Positions 1 through 10,365 of a stretch of DNA of 64,000 nucleotides are shown here, piece after piece; positions within the stretch are counted from its first letter, which is position 1; every line of letters begins with the position of its first letter. The notes beneath the pieces were generated by a model. It saw nothing but the letters and a program-made list of their open reading frames with translations, searched no databases and was not told the origin of the DNA. Source of the stretch: Trifolium pratense (taxonomy: Eukaryota; Streptophyta; Magnoliopsida; Fabales; Fabaceae); the NCBI RefSeq assembly GCF_020283565.1, contig NC_060060.1, positions 68,991,257 to 69,055,256 of the forward strand. Direction: 5' to 3'. Both the position numbers and the translations under genes were made by a program.

Positions 1-10
1 CTCGCTTAGA

Positions 11-24
11 CAGTAAAGTCACCA
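11..24 (-). other. Degenerate primer-binding-site-like sequence of an Ogre-type element
   Basis: On the minus strand this reads TGGTGACTTTACTG. From memory, Ogre/Tat elements are primed by tRNA-Arg with a site beginning TGGCGACTC. The differences are mostly C-to-T and G-to-A changes. It lies directly beyond the inner (U5) end of the LTR at 25-2155, so it would belong to an internal region running off the left edge. Bases further left fit the consensus less well. Confidence 0.45.
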
Positions 25-902
25 CCGAACTTTATTTATTCCCGGAGGAAAAGGAAAATATCGATAAAACCTTAAAACAATCGAAAGATGGTCGTCGCAA
101 CCATTTCCAGGTTCGGGAGTCGATTATGTGAGGGGAAGGTATTAGCACCCCTCACATCCGTTGTACTCAACGGGAACCTTCTCGTTAATTTTAGGGTTAG
201 AAATAGTGTTTTAATTTATTTGCTTGCTTTTTATTAATTATTGGAATTATTTACAAGTGGGGGAAAAATTAGTTTTTTATTAATGGGCTCGACAAGATGT
301 TGAATCCTGCTCCTACGTATTCTCTGGTGCGATGGGAAACTCAAGCCCCGTAGTTCTGGGTAGAAAATGATTGTTAGTTGGTTGATTTTATTTATTGAAA
401 AAAGGTTTTGGCCGCGCTTTGGGCGGAAAAGTTGTTTGATTGAAAAGACGGATTCACACTTGGGCGATGATCCGTTTGAGAAAAAATAATTGAACGCGCA
501 CGGGCTTGAAAATAATGTTTGGTGGTTGAAATTGATTTTAATATTTTATTTAACATGACGATTATCTAAACTGCGAGCCAAACGGCAAGAGTCCAAATAA
601 TCGGGAAGTAGAAAAGCCAAACGACAGTCCACTCCATTTTCACTCGTTTATTTATATTTTTTTAGTGTTTTTTCATATTATTTACTTTTGGGTTTGAATT
701 CAGAAAATTAAATAAATAAATATCACAGGGGGTGCAGAAAGTATGCAAGGGGGATGCTGGTAGCAGGAAAGAACACAGGCCATCTGATTGATCAGACAGC
801 CTTGATGTGATCTTGAGGGAAAACGTGCCTGGCCGTTTGATGAGGATCAACGGTCTCTGATGAGTGTACTTCGGTGGGTGTGTGTGCGCTAGATCGGAGC
901 CC

Positions 903-963
903 TATAAATACACAAAACCCACCGATCTTCCTCTTTTCTCAATTCTTTCTCTTTCTCTTTTCA

Positions 964-1047
<84 letters not shown>
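903..1047 (+). promoter_or_regulatory. TATA-like box plus long CT tract, antisense inside the LTR
   Basis: TATAAATA at 903-910 is followed by a pyrimidine-rich leader and an almost pure CT repeat at 969-1047. This is the layout of a plant core promoter and 5' leader, here on the strand opposite to the LTR. GC-rich sequence follows at 1090-1130 and 1288-1380. It could be a captured host promoter or leader, or chance. Transcription cannot be shown from sequence. Confidence 0.35.
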
Positions 1048-1050
<3 letters not shown>

Positions 1051-2004
1051 CTCTCACCTCTCTCTCGGCTCTCTTGTGTTCAATTTCTCACCGGCGGCGG
1101 CGGCTCCGGTGCTGGCCACCGTCGTCGCCGGTCATCTTTTCTTTCTCTCAATCCTTTCTCTCTCTAGTTTTGTTTCGTCCCTAACTCTAACAATGAATCA
1201 ATACAAAGTTTTGTTTCAAATCCAATCAACATAAAAGCATAGAAACAAAATAATATATAAAAAAAGAGGAATGGTCACCGGTTACAGATGGCGGAGGCGG
1301 TGATGTCAGCTGCGTTTTGTCGCTGTAGTGCGGTTTCGTCGCGGACTCGGCAGTTGTGGAAGTGTCTCTCTCGCCTCCTTCCTCTGCTTCTTCCTCCCTT
1401 TTCAATTCTGATTTTTCTTTTGTATTTTGGTTTTGATTTGGGAATGGTGATTTGTTCTTGTGCTGTTATTTTGATTTTGTTAGGGGTGGTTTGAGGGATT
1501 GGAGATGAACGAAAGGAGGGGAATCACTGATTTGTTGTTATTAGATTGAGAAAGATGATGGGAAGTGTTTATTGTGGTGGTTTATGGTGTTGTGATGGTG
1601 ATATGAAGGTGAACAGCATTGTGTTGTTGTTCTGTTCTTTTTTGGTTTTTTGGGTCTCTGAGCTTTTGTGTTTCTTTTAGTTCCCTCTTCCCTCTTTGCG
1701 TGAAACTCCCCCCCTTTTCTATTTCTTGCTTCACTGATTTATGCCCAAGGATTAAGTTTTTAGAATTGAATTTAATTGCGCTATTTTCGGAAGAGATTGA
1801 TCAACCTTAATTGTGATGATTTGGAATCGACAAAGGAATTGATTTTGTTCTCTTAATTTGGAAAGAAAATTAAAACCAGAAACTTGAAAAATGGGAGGGA
1901 TTCGCATGCACAGTTGTGTCATGCGTGTTCTTATCCTGATCTTTTTGTGACTTTTTGACAAAATAATAATAGCAAAATAATAATGACATAAAAATAGGCA
2001 AAAT

Positions 2005-2095
2005 TAACTAAGGTGAGATTTGAACCCATTACCTTGCACTCAAAACTTCTTAACAATCTTCCTTACTACCAAATTAACTAATTCACATATTTGAT
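2005..2095 (-). repeat. tRNA-like (SINE-type) fragment near the LTR start
   Basis: On the minus strand a stretch with GGTTCAAATCTCACC (B-box-like) follows a weaker A-box-like segment with TTTGGTAGTAAGG. The spacing is close to that of a Pol III promoter. It may be a SINE relic inside the LTR. No poly-A tail or target duplication is clear. Confidence 0.35.
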
Positions 2096-2155
2096 AAAAA
2101 TTGCGACACAAAACCCTATATTACAAAAAGAGTGGGCAAAATTTAGGGTACGACA

Positions 2156-2168
2156 GCTGCCCCTATTT
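2156..2168 (-). other. Polypurine tract of the Ogre-like element
   Basis: The minus strand reads AAATAGGGGCAGC directly before the LTR start TGTCG. A purine-rich tract just upstream of the 3' LTR is the plus-strand DNA primer in LTR retrotransposons. It fixes both the orientation and the LTR boundary. Confidence 0.6.
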
Positions 2169-2261
2169 AATTATTTTTCACTCGAGGTCATGGCTGACGA
2201 GAGTCTTCATGTACTCGTGGGGAAGATAATTAAATACAAAAGGACCCCAAATTTTGTCCAT

Positions 2262-3030
2262 GGATGAAAACTGTCAACGGCGATAGGACTCTAAACTGTC
2301 AGCGGGGTTGGGACTCTAAATTGCCAGCCAACGAGGATGGGACTCGAATTTACAAAATATGGATGAGACTCAGAAAATACCGAAATAAGGATGGAACTAT
2401 GAAAATGCTAAATAGGGTAAGATTCCGAAAATTTCAAATAAGGATGAAACTCCGGAAAAAAAAAAAACCAAATAGTGTGGGACTCTGGAAAAAACCAAAT
2501 ATTGTGGGCCTCCGAAAATTTCAAATATGGATGGGTCTCCGAAAAAACCAAATAGTGTGGGCCTCCGAAAAAACCAAATAGTGTGGGCCTCCGAAAATTT
2601 CAAATATGGATGTGACTCCGAAAAAATCAAATAGGATGGGACTCCGAAAAACCAAATAGTGTGGGCCTCCGAAAAAACCAAATAGGGTAGGACTCCGAAA
2701 AATCAAAATAGGGTAGGACTCCGAAAAATTCAAATAGGGTAGGACTCTAACAATTCCAAATAGGGTAGGACTCCGAAAATTTCAAATATGGATGGGACTC
2801 CGAAAAATATCAACTAGGGTAGAACTCCGAAAAAACCAAATAGAGTGGGCCTCCGAAAATTTCAAATATGGATGGAACTCCGAAAAATATCAACTAGGGT
2901 AGAACTCTGAAACTGTCAACTAGTGTAGGACTCTAAAATTCCAAATAGGGTAGGACTCTACAATTCAACATAGGGTAGGACTCTAAAAAAATTCACATAA
3001 TGTAGAACTCTAAAACAACAAATATGGTAT
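2262..3030 (-). repeat. Tandem array of about 29 units of 25-27 bp in the Ogre 3' UTR
   Basis: Imperfect units alternate around cores such as ACTCCGAAAATTTCAAATA and CCTCCGAAAAAACCAAATAG, each closing with a TGGATGGG, TAGGGTAGG or TAGTGTGGG box. The array sits just inside the polypurine tract. From the literature, this is the hypervariable 3' UTR zone where Ogre elements generate new tandem repeats. Open frames across it are repeat artefacts. Confidence 0.8.
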
Positions 3031-3049
3031 CTAGATCTTTGAAGACTCG

Positions 3050-3335
3050 GGCGTCATTGCTTTGATCGAAAGATAAGTCGTCGCCTCGGTGGGCGCTTAG
3101 ACTAAAAGATAAACAGATCGTCGCCTCGGGGGTGCTTAGATCGAAAGACAAGTCATCACTTCGGGAGGTGCTTAAACTAAAAGATAAATAGATCGTCACC
3201 TCGAAGGTGCTTAGATCTCAAAGACAAGTCGTCGCCTCAGGGGGTGCTTAGACTTAAAAGGTAAATAGATCGTCACCTTGAAGGTGCTTAGATCTCAAAG
3301 ACAAGTCGTCACCTCGGGGGGTGCTTTGACTCGAA
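3050..3335 (-). repeat. Second tandem array, alternating subunits of about 38 bp
   Basis: Units of the form CTTAGA..AAGACAAGTCGTCGCCTCGGGGGTG alternate with CTTAGACTAAAAGATAAATAGATCGTCACCTCGAAGGTG-like units (the motif is given here in outline). This gives a dimeric period of about 76 bp in about 3.5 copies. It adjoins the 26-bp array but is unrelated to it, so the 3' UTR carries two independent expansions. Confidence 0.75.
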
Positions 3336-4683
3336 GATGAGTAAATAGGGATTAATATGGACTTCTACAGAATCTTTTCTGATGCCATGTATGTGTATTA
3401 TGCATATGGGTGCGTTAATGTATGCTATGCGAAATGCATGGTCGATGCATGACGTGCAAGTAGAGACCGAGCTTTGGGGTACCGCTGGTAACGGATGTTT
3501 CACGGTTGAGTTCTGGAGGGTGCCAATGATTATTGGGCTTTAGGTGAAAACAAATTTACCTTTATCGGAGAACTTGGGGGTCTTGAAATTCAGGCATGAT
3601 GCAAGATATGTTATGGTTTGAATATTTTGAAATGCTTCCTCGTGGTGGGAAATGGAATGGTTGAGAATTTTTTTACTAGCATGATTCTCCGACACTCATG
3701 TTCACATAATAATTGCATATGCATGGCCAAGTTTACTTGAGCAGCTTGAAAGTATGGAGAGGAATTGCCCCTGTTGTAGCTCATTTTACCCTTTTTTGTT
3801 AATATATATATATATATATTTGAAAACATCCCTAACTTTTGCTTGGACCGCTCTTTCGAGTTTTCAGTCCATCGGGAGAATATTTCCTTTTTTGGTGCCC
3901 CTAATTTTTGTCTGGACCGTCTTTTCAGGTTTTCGATCCACCGGGACGCTCTCTATTGCCTAAGTCGCCCTTTCGGATTTTCGACTTAGTGAGCATTTAT
4001 TTTTTACATCTCTTTTTATTTGGGCCTTATATTTTGGCTGCATTAGACTGTGAGCGAAGACGCTTCTTCATCCATGGGGTGATAAACACATGCTGCCCCA
4101 GTATTTGAATCCTTGAAAAGCATGCCCCAGATTAAATCGTTGACCTAGACTGCCCCCAATACTTGATGTTGAAAAGTGAACCCTTGATTGATTGGCGCTT
4201 TGAAAGTTTGATCCATCCTTAGAAACATTTTGGCCTTAATCAACAAGATTTTCGGATAATCTGCCCCTTGATTATAAGGATGTACTCTTGATTAGCAGGA
4301 ACCCTAGGTTATTTGCCCCTTGTTAGGAGTGTCTTGAAATGATTCACCTTTTAATCAGACCCTTGTTGAAATTTCCTCAATGCTAAGTATTGATTTGTGA
4401 GTGAAATTGTTTCTTTTGAGAAGTAATTTTAATGCAACTCACATGCAAGTTTTTTTGAAATCGGATAATTTTACAAGGAACATGATAGAAAGAAAATGAT
4501 TAGCAATGATTCACAAACATGAGGAGTCAGTTTAACAACAATTTTGCTGAGTATGCTTTCTTAGTTAACCTAGCTTCAATTAGGTATTTTGAGGGTTATA
4601 ACGTGGCCTGGTTCACGTTTTTTTGAAAAAAGGATTATAAGGCTCAAAATTTTATTTTAACCCACCCGTTCTCCTTTGATGTC
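3336..4683 (-). mobile_element. Non-coding 3' region of the Ogre-like element
   Basis: I recognise no gene. The stretch has spaced, diverged repeats of the form CCTAACTTTTGCTTGGACCG..TTTCGAGTTTTC..CCACCGGGA at about 3830, 3900 and 3958, with related copies near 4847 and 5645. A short AT repeat lies at 3801-3820. It lies between the gag relic and the polypurine tract, where pol would be in a complete element. Confidence 0.5.
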
Positions 4684-6138
4684 CTCCATTCCTAAATTCA
4701 ATTAACTCAATGGATGCATTCAGTTGCAAGAGAATTTTGGTAATTATGATGTTGGAGGTAGACATAGTGGTCGAAGCACCCATGAGGTTCTTGAGATGAC
4801 AGTCACTCTTTTTGCACAAGCTTGTTCCATTTTTTTTCTTTTAATCCCTTACTTTTGCATGAACCATTTCTTTTGAATATGTGGTCCATCAGGATGCCCT
4901 AACTTTTGCCTAAGTCTTTTTTCAATTTTTCTTCATCCATTCATATTTACTTAGCGGGCTCTTCTTTTTTTTTTTTTTGGAACAGCTTCTTGTGAGATTT
5001 TACTTTTGATTTGAGAAGGTTGTGACTGCCACGTCAACTGTTTGTTTATCCTTTCATTGTTTCCTTCATGTGCACGAGGAAAAATGATGTGCTTAAACCT
5101 CTTATTGGAGTGATTACATGGATTAAGTCTCTTGCATTATGATGCATCATCAAATTAATTGAAAAACTACCCTGCCCCTGGTTTAGATTAGTGGTTTTTT
5201 AGAAAAAATAGAAAGAACACCGACTTCGGGCTCAAAGGGGTTGTCTACGGATTATCTCCTTATATCTCTAGTGTTTGGGGAGGTGAAACAATGCCTTACA
5301 TCATCAGTTTGGTCTTACTAATAAAAGCATATGTCAGCAATGGATGCATTCAGTTGCAAGAGAATTTTGGTAATTATGATGTTGGAGGTAGACATAGTGG
5401 TCGAAGCACCCATGAGGTTCTTGGTAATTAACTCAATGGATGCATTCCTAAATTAATTATGAAATGGTAATTATGATGTCTTCCATTCCTAAATTCAATT
5501 AACTCAATGGATGCATTCAGTTGCAAGAGAATTTTGGTAATTATGATGTTGGAGGTAGACATAGTGGTCGAAGCACCCATGAGGTTCTTGAGATGACAGT
5601 CACTCTTTTTGCACAAGCTTGTTCCATTTTTTTTCTTTTAATCCCTTACTTTTGCATGAACCATTTCTTTTGAATATGTGGTCCATCAGGATGCCCTAAC
5701 TTTTGCCTAAGTCTTTTTTCAATTTTTCTTCATCCATTCATATTTACTTAGCGGGCTCTTCTTTTTTTTTTTTTTGGAACAGCTTCTTGTGAGATTTTAC
5801 TTTTGATTTGAGAAGGTTGCGACTGCCACGTCAACTGTTTGTTTATCCTTTTCATTGTTTCCTTCATGTGCACGAGGAAAAATGATGTGCTTAAACCTCT
5901 TATTGGAGTGATTACATGGATTAAGTCTCTTGCATTATGATGCATCATCAAATTAATTGAAAAACTACCCTGCCCCTGGTTTAGATTAGTGGTTTTTTAG
6001 AAAAAATAGAAAGAACACCGACTTCGGGCTCAAAGGGGTTGTCTACGGATTATCTCCTTATATCTCTAGTGTTTGGGGAGGTGAAACAATGCCTTACATC
6101 ATCAGTTTGGTCTTACTAATAAAAGCATATGTCAGCAA
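4684..6138. repeat. Near-identical direct duplication of about 655 bp with a partial third copy
   Basis: Copy 1 runs from about 4684 to 5340 and copy 2 from about 5481 to 6138, an offset of 797-798 bp. By eye they differ by one G/C-class substitution near 5030/5820 and one extra T near 5850. The 85 bp at 5341-5425 repeat the segment seen at 4711-4795, and 5426-5480 is a short scrambled join. The near identity suggests a recent event, or an assembly duplication. Confidence 0.85.
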
Positions 6139-6451
6139 ATTCAGTTATTTTATTTCGTCATCCTCCTCCCAAGTTTGTTAACATGCGAGAAGTGAAATGA
6201 AAAAGCAAGTAACGGTATAAGAAGAGAGTGAATATGAAAAGATGGATTCCAAAAACATGCATGCAAATTTTATTAAGAACACAATTCAAGAGTACATCAT
6301 TAAGAAACAAATAAATACTTAGCAAGAAAGGAAGTACAACTAGAAATGAAAAATCTATTGACTCTTTGGGTGGGCGAGCCTCCTTGTTGATCCACTGGCT
6401 TTAACGATGCCTTTTGACGTTCAGGGACTTGTCAGGGTGAGGGGTGACCAC

Positions 6452-8157
6452 CTACGAATCAGATTCTTCCTTGAATGACAACAACTTCCGGTCGATAAGC
6501 TCTTGAACCTTGGACTTGAAGGCCTTACAACTTTCGATATCATGCCCGGGTGACCCTGCATGATAGTCACATCTGGCATTCACGTCAAAATTGGATGGGT
6601 ATGGCGGCACCATGGCATCTGGACATCAACCATCCCTTTATCAATCAAGTAAGGCAAGATTTGACCGTATGGCATGGGTATAGGATCAAAGCATGCATTC
6701 CTCCTTTCATAATTGTTTCTAGGTCCAAATTGATTCTTCTTTTGGTACCCATTTTGCTGTTGCTGGGGATTCTGCTGAGCAGGAGTCATAGGATACATCG
6801 GTTATGGGTATTGCCCTTGGGTTATCGCTGCCACATATGGGTATTGGAAATACGGTAGTTGAGTCGTGGGCCCTTGTGATGTCCCTACCGCAATGGCATT
6901 AGTTTCGCCCTCGATTTTCTTCTTTGCCCCATCTTGACCATTGGAGGCGCTTTTTATTTTACCGCTCTTCAACCCCTCTTCCACTCGTTCTCCGATTATC
7001 ACCATGTCAGCAAAACCGGATGATACACACCCTATCATTTTCTCGTAGTATATGCTTCACAGAGTGCTCATAAACGTGTCAACCATTTCTTTGTCGAATA
7101 ACGGTGGTTGCACACTAGCAGCCAATTCCCTCCACCTCTGAGCATACTCTTTGAATGATTCATCGCGCTTCTGAGTGAGGTTCTGAAGTTGCATGCGATT
7201 GAGAGCCATGTCCAAGTTATATTTGTATTGCTTTAGGAAAGCATCAGCAAGATCCTTCCATGTCTGGATTTGGGTCCTCTCAAATTGCATATACCAATCC
7301 AATGATGCCCCACTTAGACTGTCTTGGAACACATGGATCATAAGCTTCTCATCAGTGGCGTGTGCAGCCATCTTCCTGCAGAACATCTTCAAGTGATTCC
7401 TTGGGCAATGGATACCTTTGTATTTCTTAAAGTCGGGCACTTTAAATTTTGGGGGGATGACCACATCTAGAACTAAGCACATGTCCATAGTATCGACCCC
7501 ATAAGCACTGAAACCTTCCACCGCCTTTAGTCTTTCTTCAAAAGCCTAGTACATTTGAGCAGGTTCAATATCAGGGTGAGCATTGATAATTGTTGATTGT
7601 TTTGGCACATAACCCCCCACACCATTAGTTGCGTGACGAGGTTGGCTACTTCCTTCTTGGCCCATTGAAACCCTTTGGGGAGTAGGGTCTCCACTTGTGA
7701 CTGGTATTATGACCGGAGTCTGAGTTGGGTCACTTTCTTCTTCTGGAAGAGTATAGCCCTTAGGAAGGCCGAGTTCAGGCCATTCCGTACTCCTTGCCGG
7801 TTGAGGGGTACTTTCCTTGGTGGCCAAATTTTGGAACAGCTCCAGAAGCTTACCCATCGTTGTTTTTATAGAGTCAACATCCTCTCTTAATGCCGCATTA
7901 ATCTGCTCTTGGTGTTCCATGACTCTTTGCAGGTTAGCACACGTCCCGTAAAAGTGTCGAGTAGGCGCGCGAGGTGGTTGTTTCACAGGTTTTCGGGTTA
8001 TATTGAATTTCCTGAGTGTCGGGAAACCTGCTAGTGGGATTACGATCGAAGGACGACGAAGGTGGAAGAAATATGAGTTTAATGTTTTAAGAATGTAGGT
8101 ACATGTATGCAAATGCATGAGAATGCATGAGTATGCAAAAAGTTTTTTTTGTTTCAT
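6452..8157 (-). pseudogene. gag: Gag pseudogene of Ogre/Tat-type Ty3 retrotransposon
   Basis: One minus-strand frame runs from 8157 with premature stops at about 7546, 7057 and 6802. A frameshift near 6635 then moves it to another frame that ends at 6452. The retrotransposon gag core is clear: PPKFKVPDFKKYKG at about 7450, then SLDWYMQF, LADAFLKQYKYN and FKEYAQRWREL. After the shift there is a histidine/cysteine knuckle, CDYHAGSPGHDIESC, typical of this gag type. A proline/glutamine-rich linker precedes it. The real start is unclear; the first 40 or so residues look like leader sequence, and a Met near 7920 is as likely. Gag would form the cytoplasmic virus-like particle. No protease, reverse transcriptase or integrase follows, so this copy is dead. 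Confidence 0.8.
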
Positions 8158-8470
8158 TTACAGAATATGCTAAAAGGTTTTAATGATGAGATGAGACCAA
8201 AGAAGGTCAGGGTGTGTCCCAAATAACAAGTTGGTAGGGTAATTGGAAATTGATAACATAGCCTAAATAGGGGGCTCCCTACAAGGCTGATTCTAAATCT
8301 TTACTATCCAATCCCCTTACATGTAGGTTCTAGGGTTTTAACTTGGGTCCTAGAGTCATCAACCTCATTTGATAATATTACCGCCGTTGCAAAAACTCGC
8401 AGGACAGTAACACTCTCAAAGGGAAATAAAACTGAACTCTGATTGATAATGATTATCTAGAGGACTTTTT
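8158..8470 (-). mobile_element. Leader (5' UTR) remnant of the Ogre-like element
   Basis: This non-coding segment precedes gag on the minus strand and looks like the leader of related legume elements (including a GTTTTTGCAACGGCGG motif near 8385). Homology fades near 8460 and no 5' LTR follows, so the element is truncated on this side. Confidence 0.4.
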
Positions 8471-8939
8471 TTGGTGTCTATATACAAGTTTACTATATAA
8501 ATTAATTATATGTTTATACCTTGAATAACCGATCATATCTAACTCTTAAATGCTACCATTTGTGATTTTAATTTCAAGTTCAAACCTGAAGGTGTTATAC
8601 TTAATTGTAACGTTGATTGCTATGCCAAGATACATCTCGCTACCGGAAAGCAAAGATTGGGCATCAGGGAACAACCCAAGAAATGTTGTGTTAGAGCATT
8701 GAGGGGGGTAACTTGGTTACTTCAAGTTACTATGTTTGTGTTAGAGCATTGCAACCAGTCTCTATTAATTTAGTTTCATGAATATTTTTGTAACAGAATT
8801 ATTTTTGATTTGGTATGAAAATTTGATTTTATAATATTGCATATTATTAATGGTTATCTATGAAATTTTTTTATTTATAATCATGTACAATATTACAGGA
8901 GAAACAATTCTTAAGAAGAAAAAAAAAAGGTATTGGGTG
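8471..8939. other. AT-rich intergenic stretch, nothing recognised
   Basis: There are no convincing open frames, RNA genes or repeats. A short direct repeat containing GTGTTAGAGCATTG occurs at about 8688 and 8740. Confidence 0.4.
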
Positions 8940-9205
8940 AACTGATTTAATAAATGTTATTAAATCATGTGGGCCGATTTAAATTTGAGTTTTTAAATCG
9001 GATCAATGTAGATTTAAAATTTTATGGTACTGTTGAACATTTTTTAAATATGTTCAACCAATTTAAATACATACTTTTAAATCGGTTTGTCCTCGTAACT
9101 GACTTAAAAATGAAAAAGTTACTAAATTGGCAAAAATTAAATCGGACCTAGAACCAATTTAAAAAGTCTTCAGAATCGATTTAAAAAGTGTTTTTTCCAC
9201 TAGTG
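8940..9205. mobile_element. Terminal fragment of a CACTA (En/Spm) transposon
   Basis: The right end reads GTTTTTTCCACTAGTG at 9190-9205, the inverse of a CACTAGTGGAAAA-type terminus. About eight short subterminal repeats in both orientations lie inside (TTTAAATCGG or its inverse, for example at about 8975, 8993, 9076, 9138, 9151 and 9175), as expected for transposase-binding subterminal regions. No partner left end is seen, so it is a relic. Confidence 0.55.
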
Positions 9206-9642
9206 GTAAGTGGTTTCAGTCTCATTCCGATCGCAATCGCGGAAGATTGAACCGTGATCTTTCCTATCCAATTCAGCGTCAATCATTATTGAACCAAATA
9301 ATGATTGGTGAGACGACACAATTTTGTTGTAGAAAAGAAACAAAGTATTTTAAAGGCAATAAATACTTCTTTTTAAGGCAATAAATACTACTTTGATATG
9401 AGACTAAAAAGATAAAATTTAAGAAAAGGTTGGAAAGTCGGCACTTGCCTTGCATTGCCATTGCGTGGAAGCAAAAATGTATTTGACCCCACATGCTTAG
9501 CTAAATATCATACCATTACCCCTCCATAATAATTGAACACATAAACTAAAGTAAGGTGACACCTTTTTCTTTTCTTGTGTTCCCATTTTGAACTCTACAT
9601 ATCTTCATCCATACACATCTCACCTTTTTTTTTTAAGAATTA
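9206..9642. other. Intergenic stretch, nothing recognised
   Basis: AT-rich DNA without supported genes. A short duplicated phrase AGGCAATAAATACT occurs at about 9353 and 9376. Confidence 0.4.
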
Positions 9643-10234
9643 GGTTTGTTTGGATGGTAAAGGAAAGTGAAAGGAAAGAAAGTAAGAAGAAAGAATGTTG
9701 AAGGAATGAAAGTGGGTAGAAAGTGAATGGAAAGTAAAATGATTTTTTAGTTGTTTGGTACGAGTGAAAGTGAAAAGAAAGTGAGAGGAAAGAAAAAGAT
9801 GTATTTAGCAAATGACATAACTACCCTTATATAAAAAAATGAGATATAACTTATTTATTTATATAATATTTCAAATTAAAATAGGTATTATTGCCAGACC
9901 AAAAAAAAAAAAAAAGGTATTATTGTACTGGTATTATTGTCTGATTAAAGAGTTTTTATACCAACTAATGCAATCCTTCTTTTTTTATACCAAGTGGCAT
10001 GTATTGAAAAAAAGGTTTTAAACTCAAGGGCCATTTTGTCTTTTTAACCAAAAAATGGGTTCACTATTCCTTTCCGTCCAACTATGAGCGGAAACAATTT
10101 TGGTGTGGGGCCTATCAACATCTTTCTTTCCTTCTCCTTTTTCATTTGTTCCAAGCAAGGGAAGATTCCCCTTTCCAACCTCTTTCCCTTCCCTCAGTTT
10201 CTTTCCTTCCTCTTTCTCTAGAACCAAACACAGC
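9643..10234. mobile_element. Inverted-repeat (MITE-like) element with purine/pyrimidine-rich arms
   Basis: The left end GTTTGTTTGGATGG is followed by a GGAAAG-rich arm (9655-9800). The right end has the matching CTTTCC-rich arm (10125-10220) and closes with CCAAACACAGC. Arms of over 100 bp could fold back. The GTTTGG..CCAAAC ends suggest a cut-and-paste DNA element, but I could not define a target duplication, so the superfamily is open. A (T/A)-rich middle holds homopolymer tracts. Confidence 0.45.
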
Positions 10235-10365
10235 TTTAATTATCGACACGATGCATCCTTAGATCTAATAAAAGAAACCTTTCATTGAATTTAAAAATCT
10301 GATAATTGACACATCAAATTTCTGATTATGATTAAAAGTCTTTACAACTTATGCATTGTATAATG

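Larger units (their letters stand above)
25..2155 (-). mobile_element. LTR of Ogre-like Ty3/gypsy retrotransposon
   Basis: Read on the minus strand, the LTR starts TGTCGTACCC next to a purine-rich tract (2156-2168) and runs to a tRNA-Arg-type primer site at 11-24. The segment at 1-180 resembles the U5 region common in legume Ogre copies. A minus-strand TATA-like motif lies near 645-658, which would leave an R-U5 of about 0.6 kb. A canonical CA end is not obvious, so the inner boundary is approximate. The orientation agrees with the gag relic at 6452-8157. There is no protein gene here; open frames over the CT tract are low-complexity artefacts. Confidence 0.6.

Noticed and set aside
864..1184. 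Ser/Leu-rich open frames over the CT repeat
   Set aside because: They are translations of a simple CT repeat; the same artefact occurs at 18859-19390 and 50530-50808.
2264..2733. Open frames of 70-105 codons on both strands
   Set aside because: They follow the 26-bp tandem array and repeat with its period; they are not genes.
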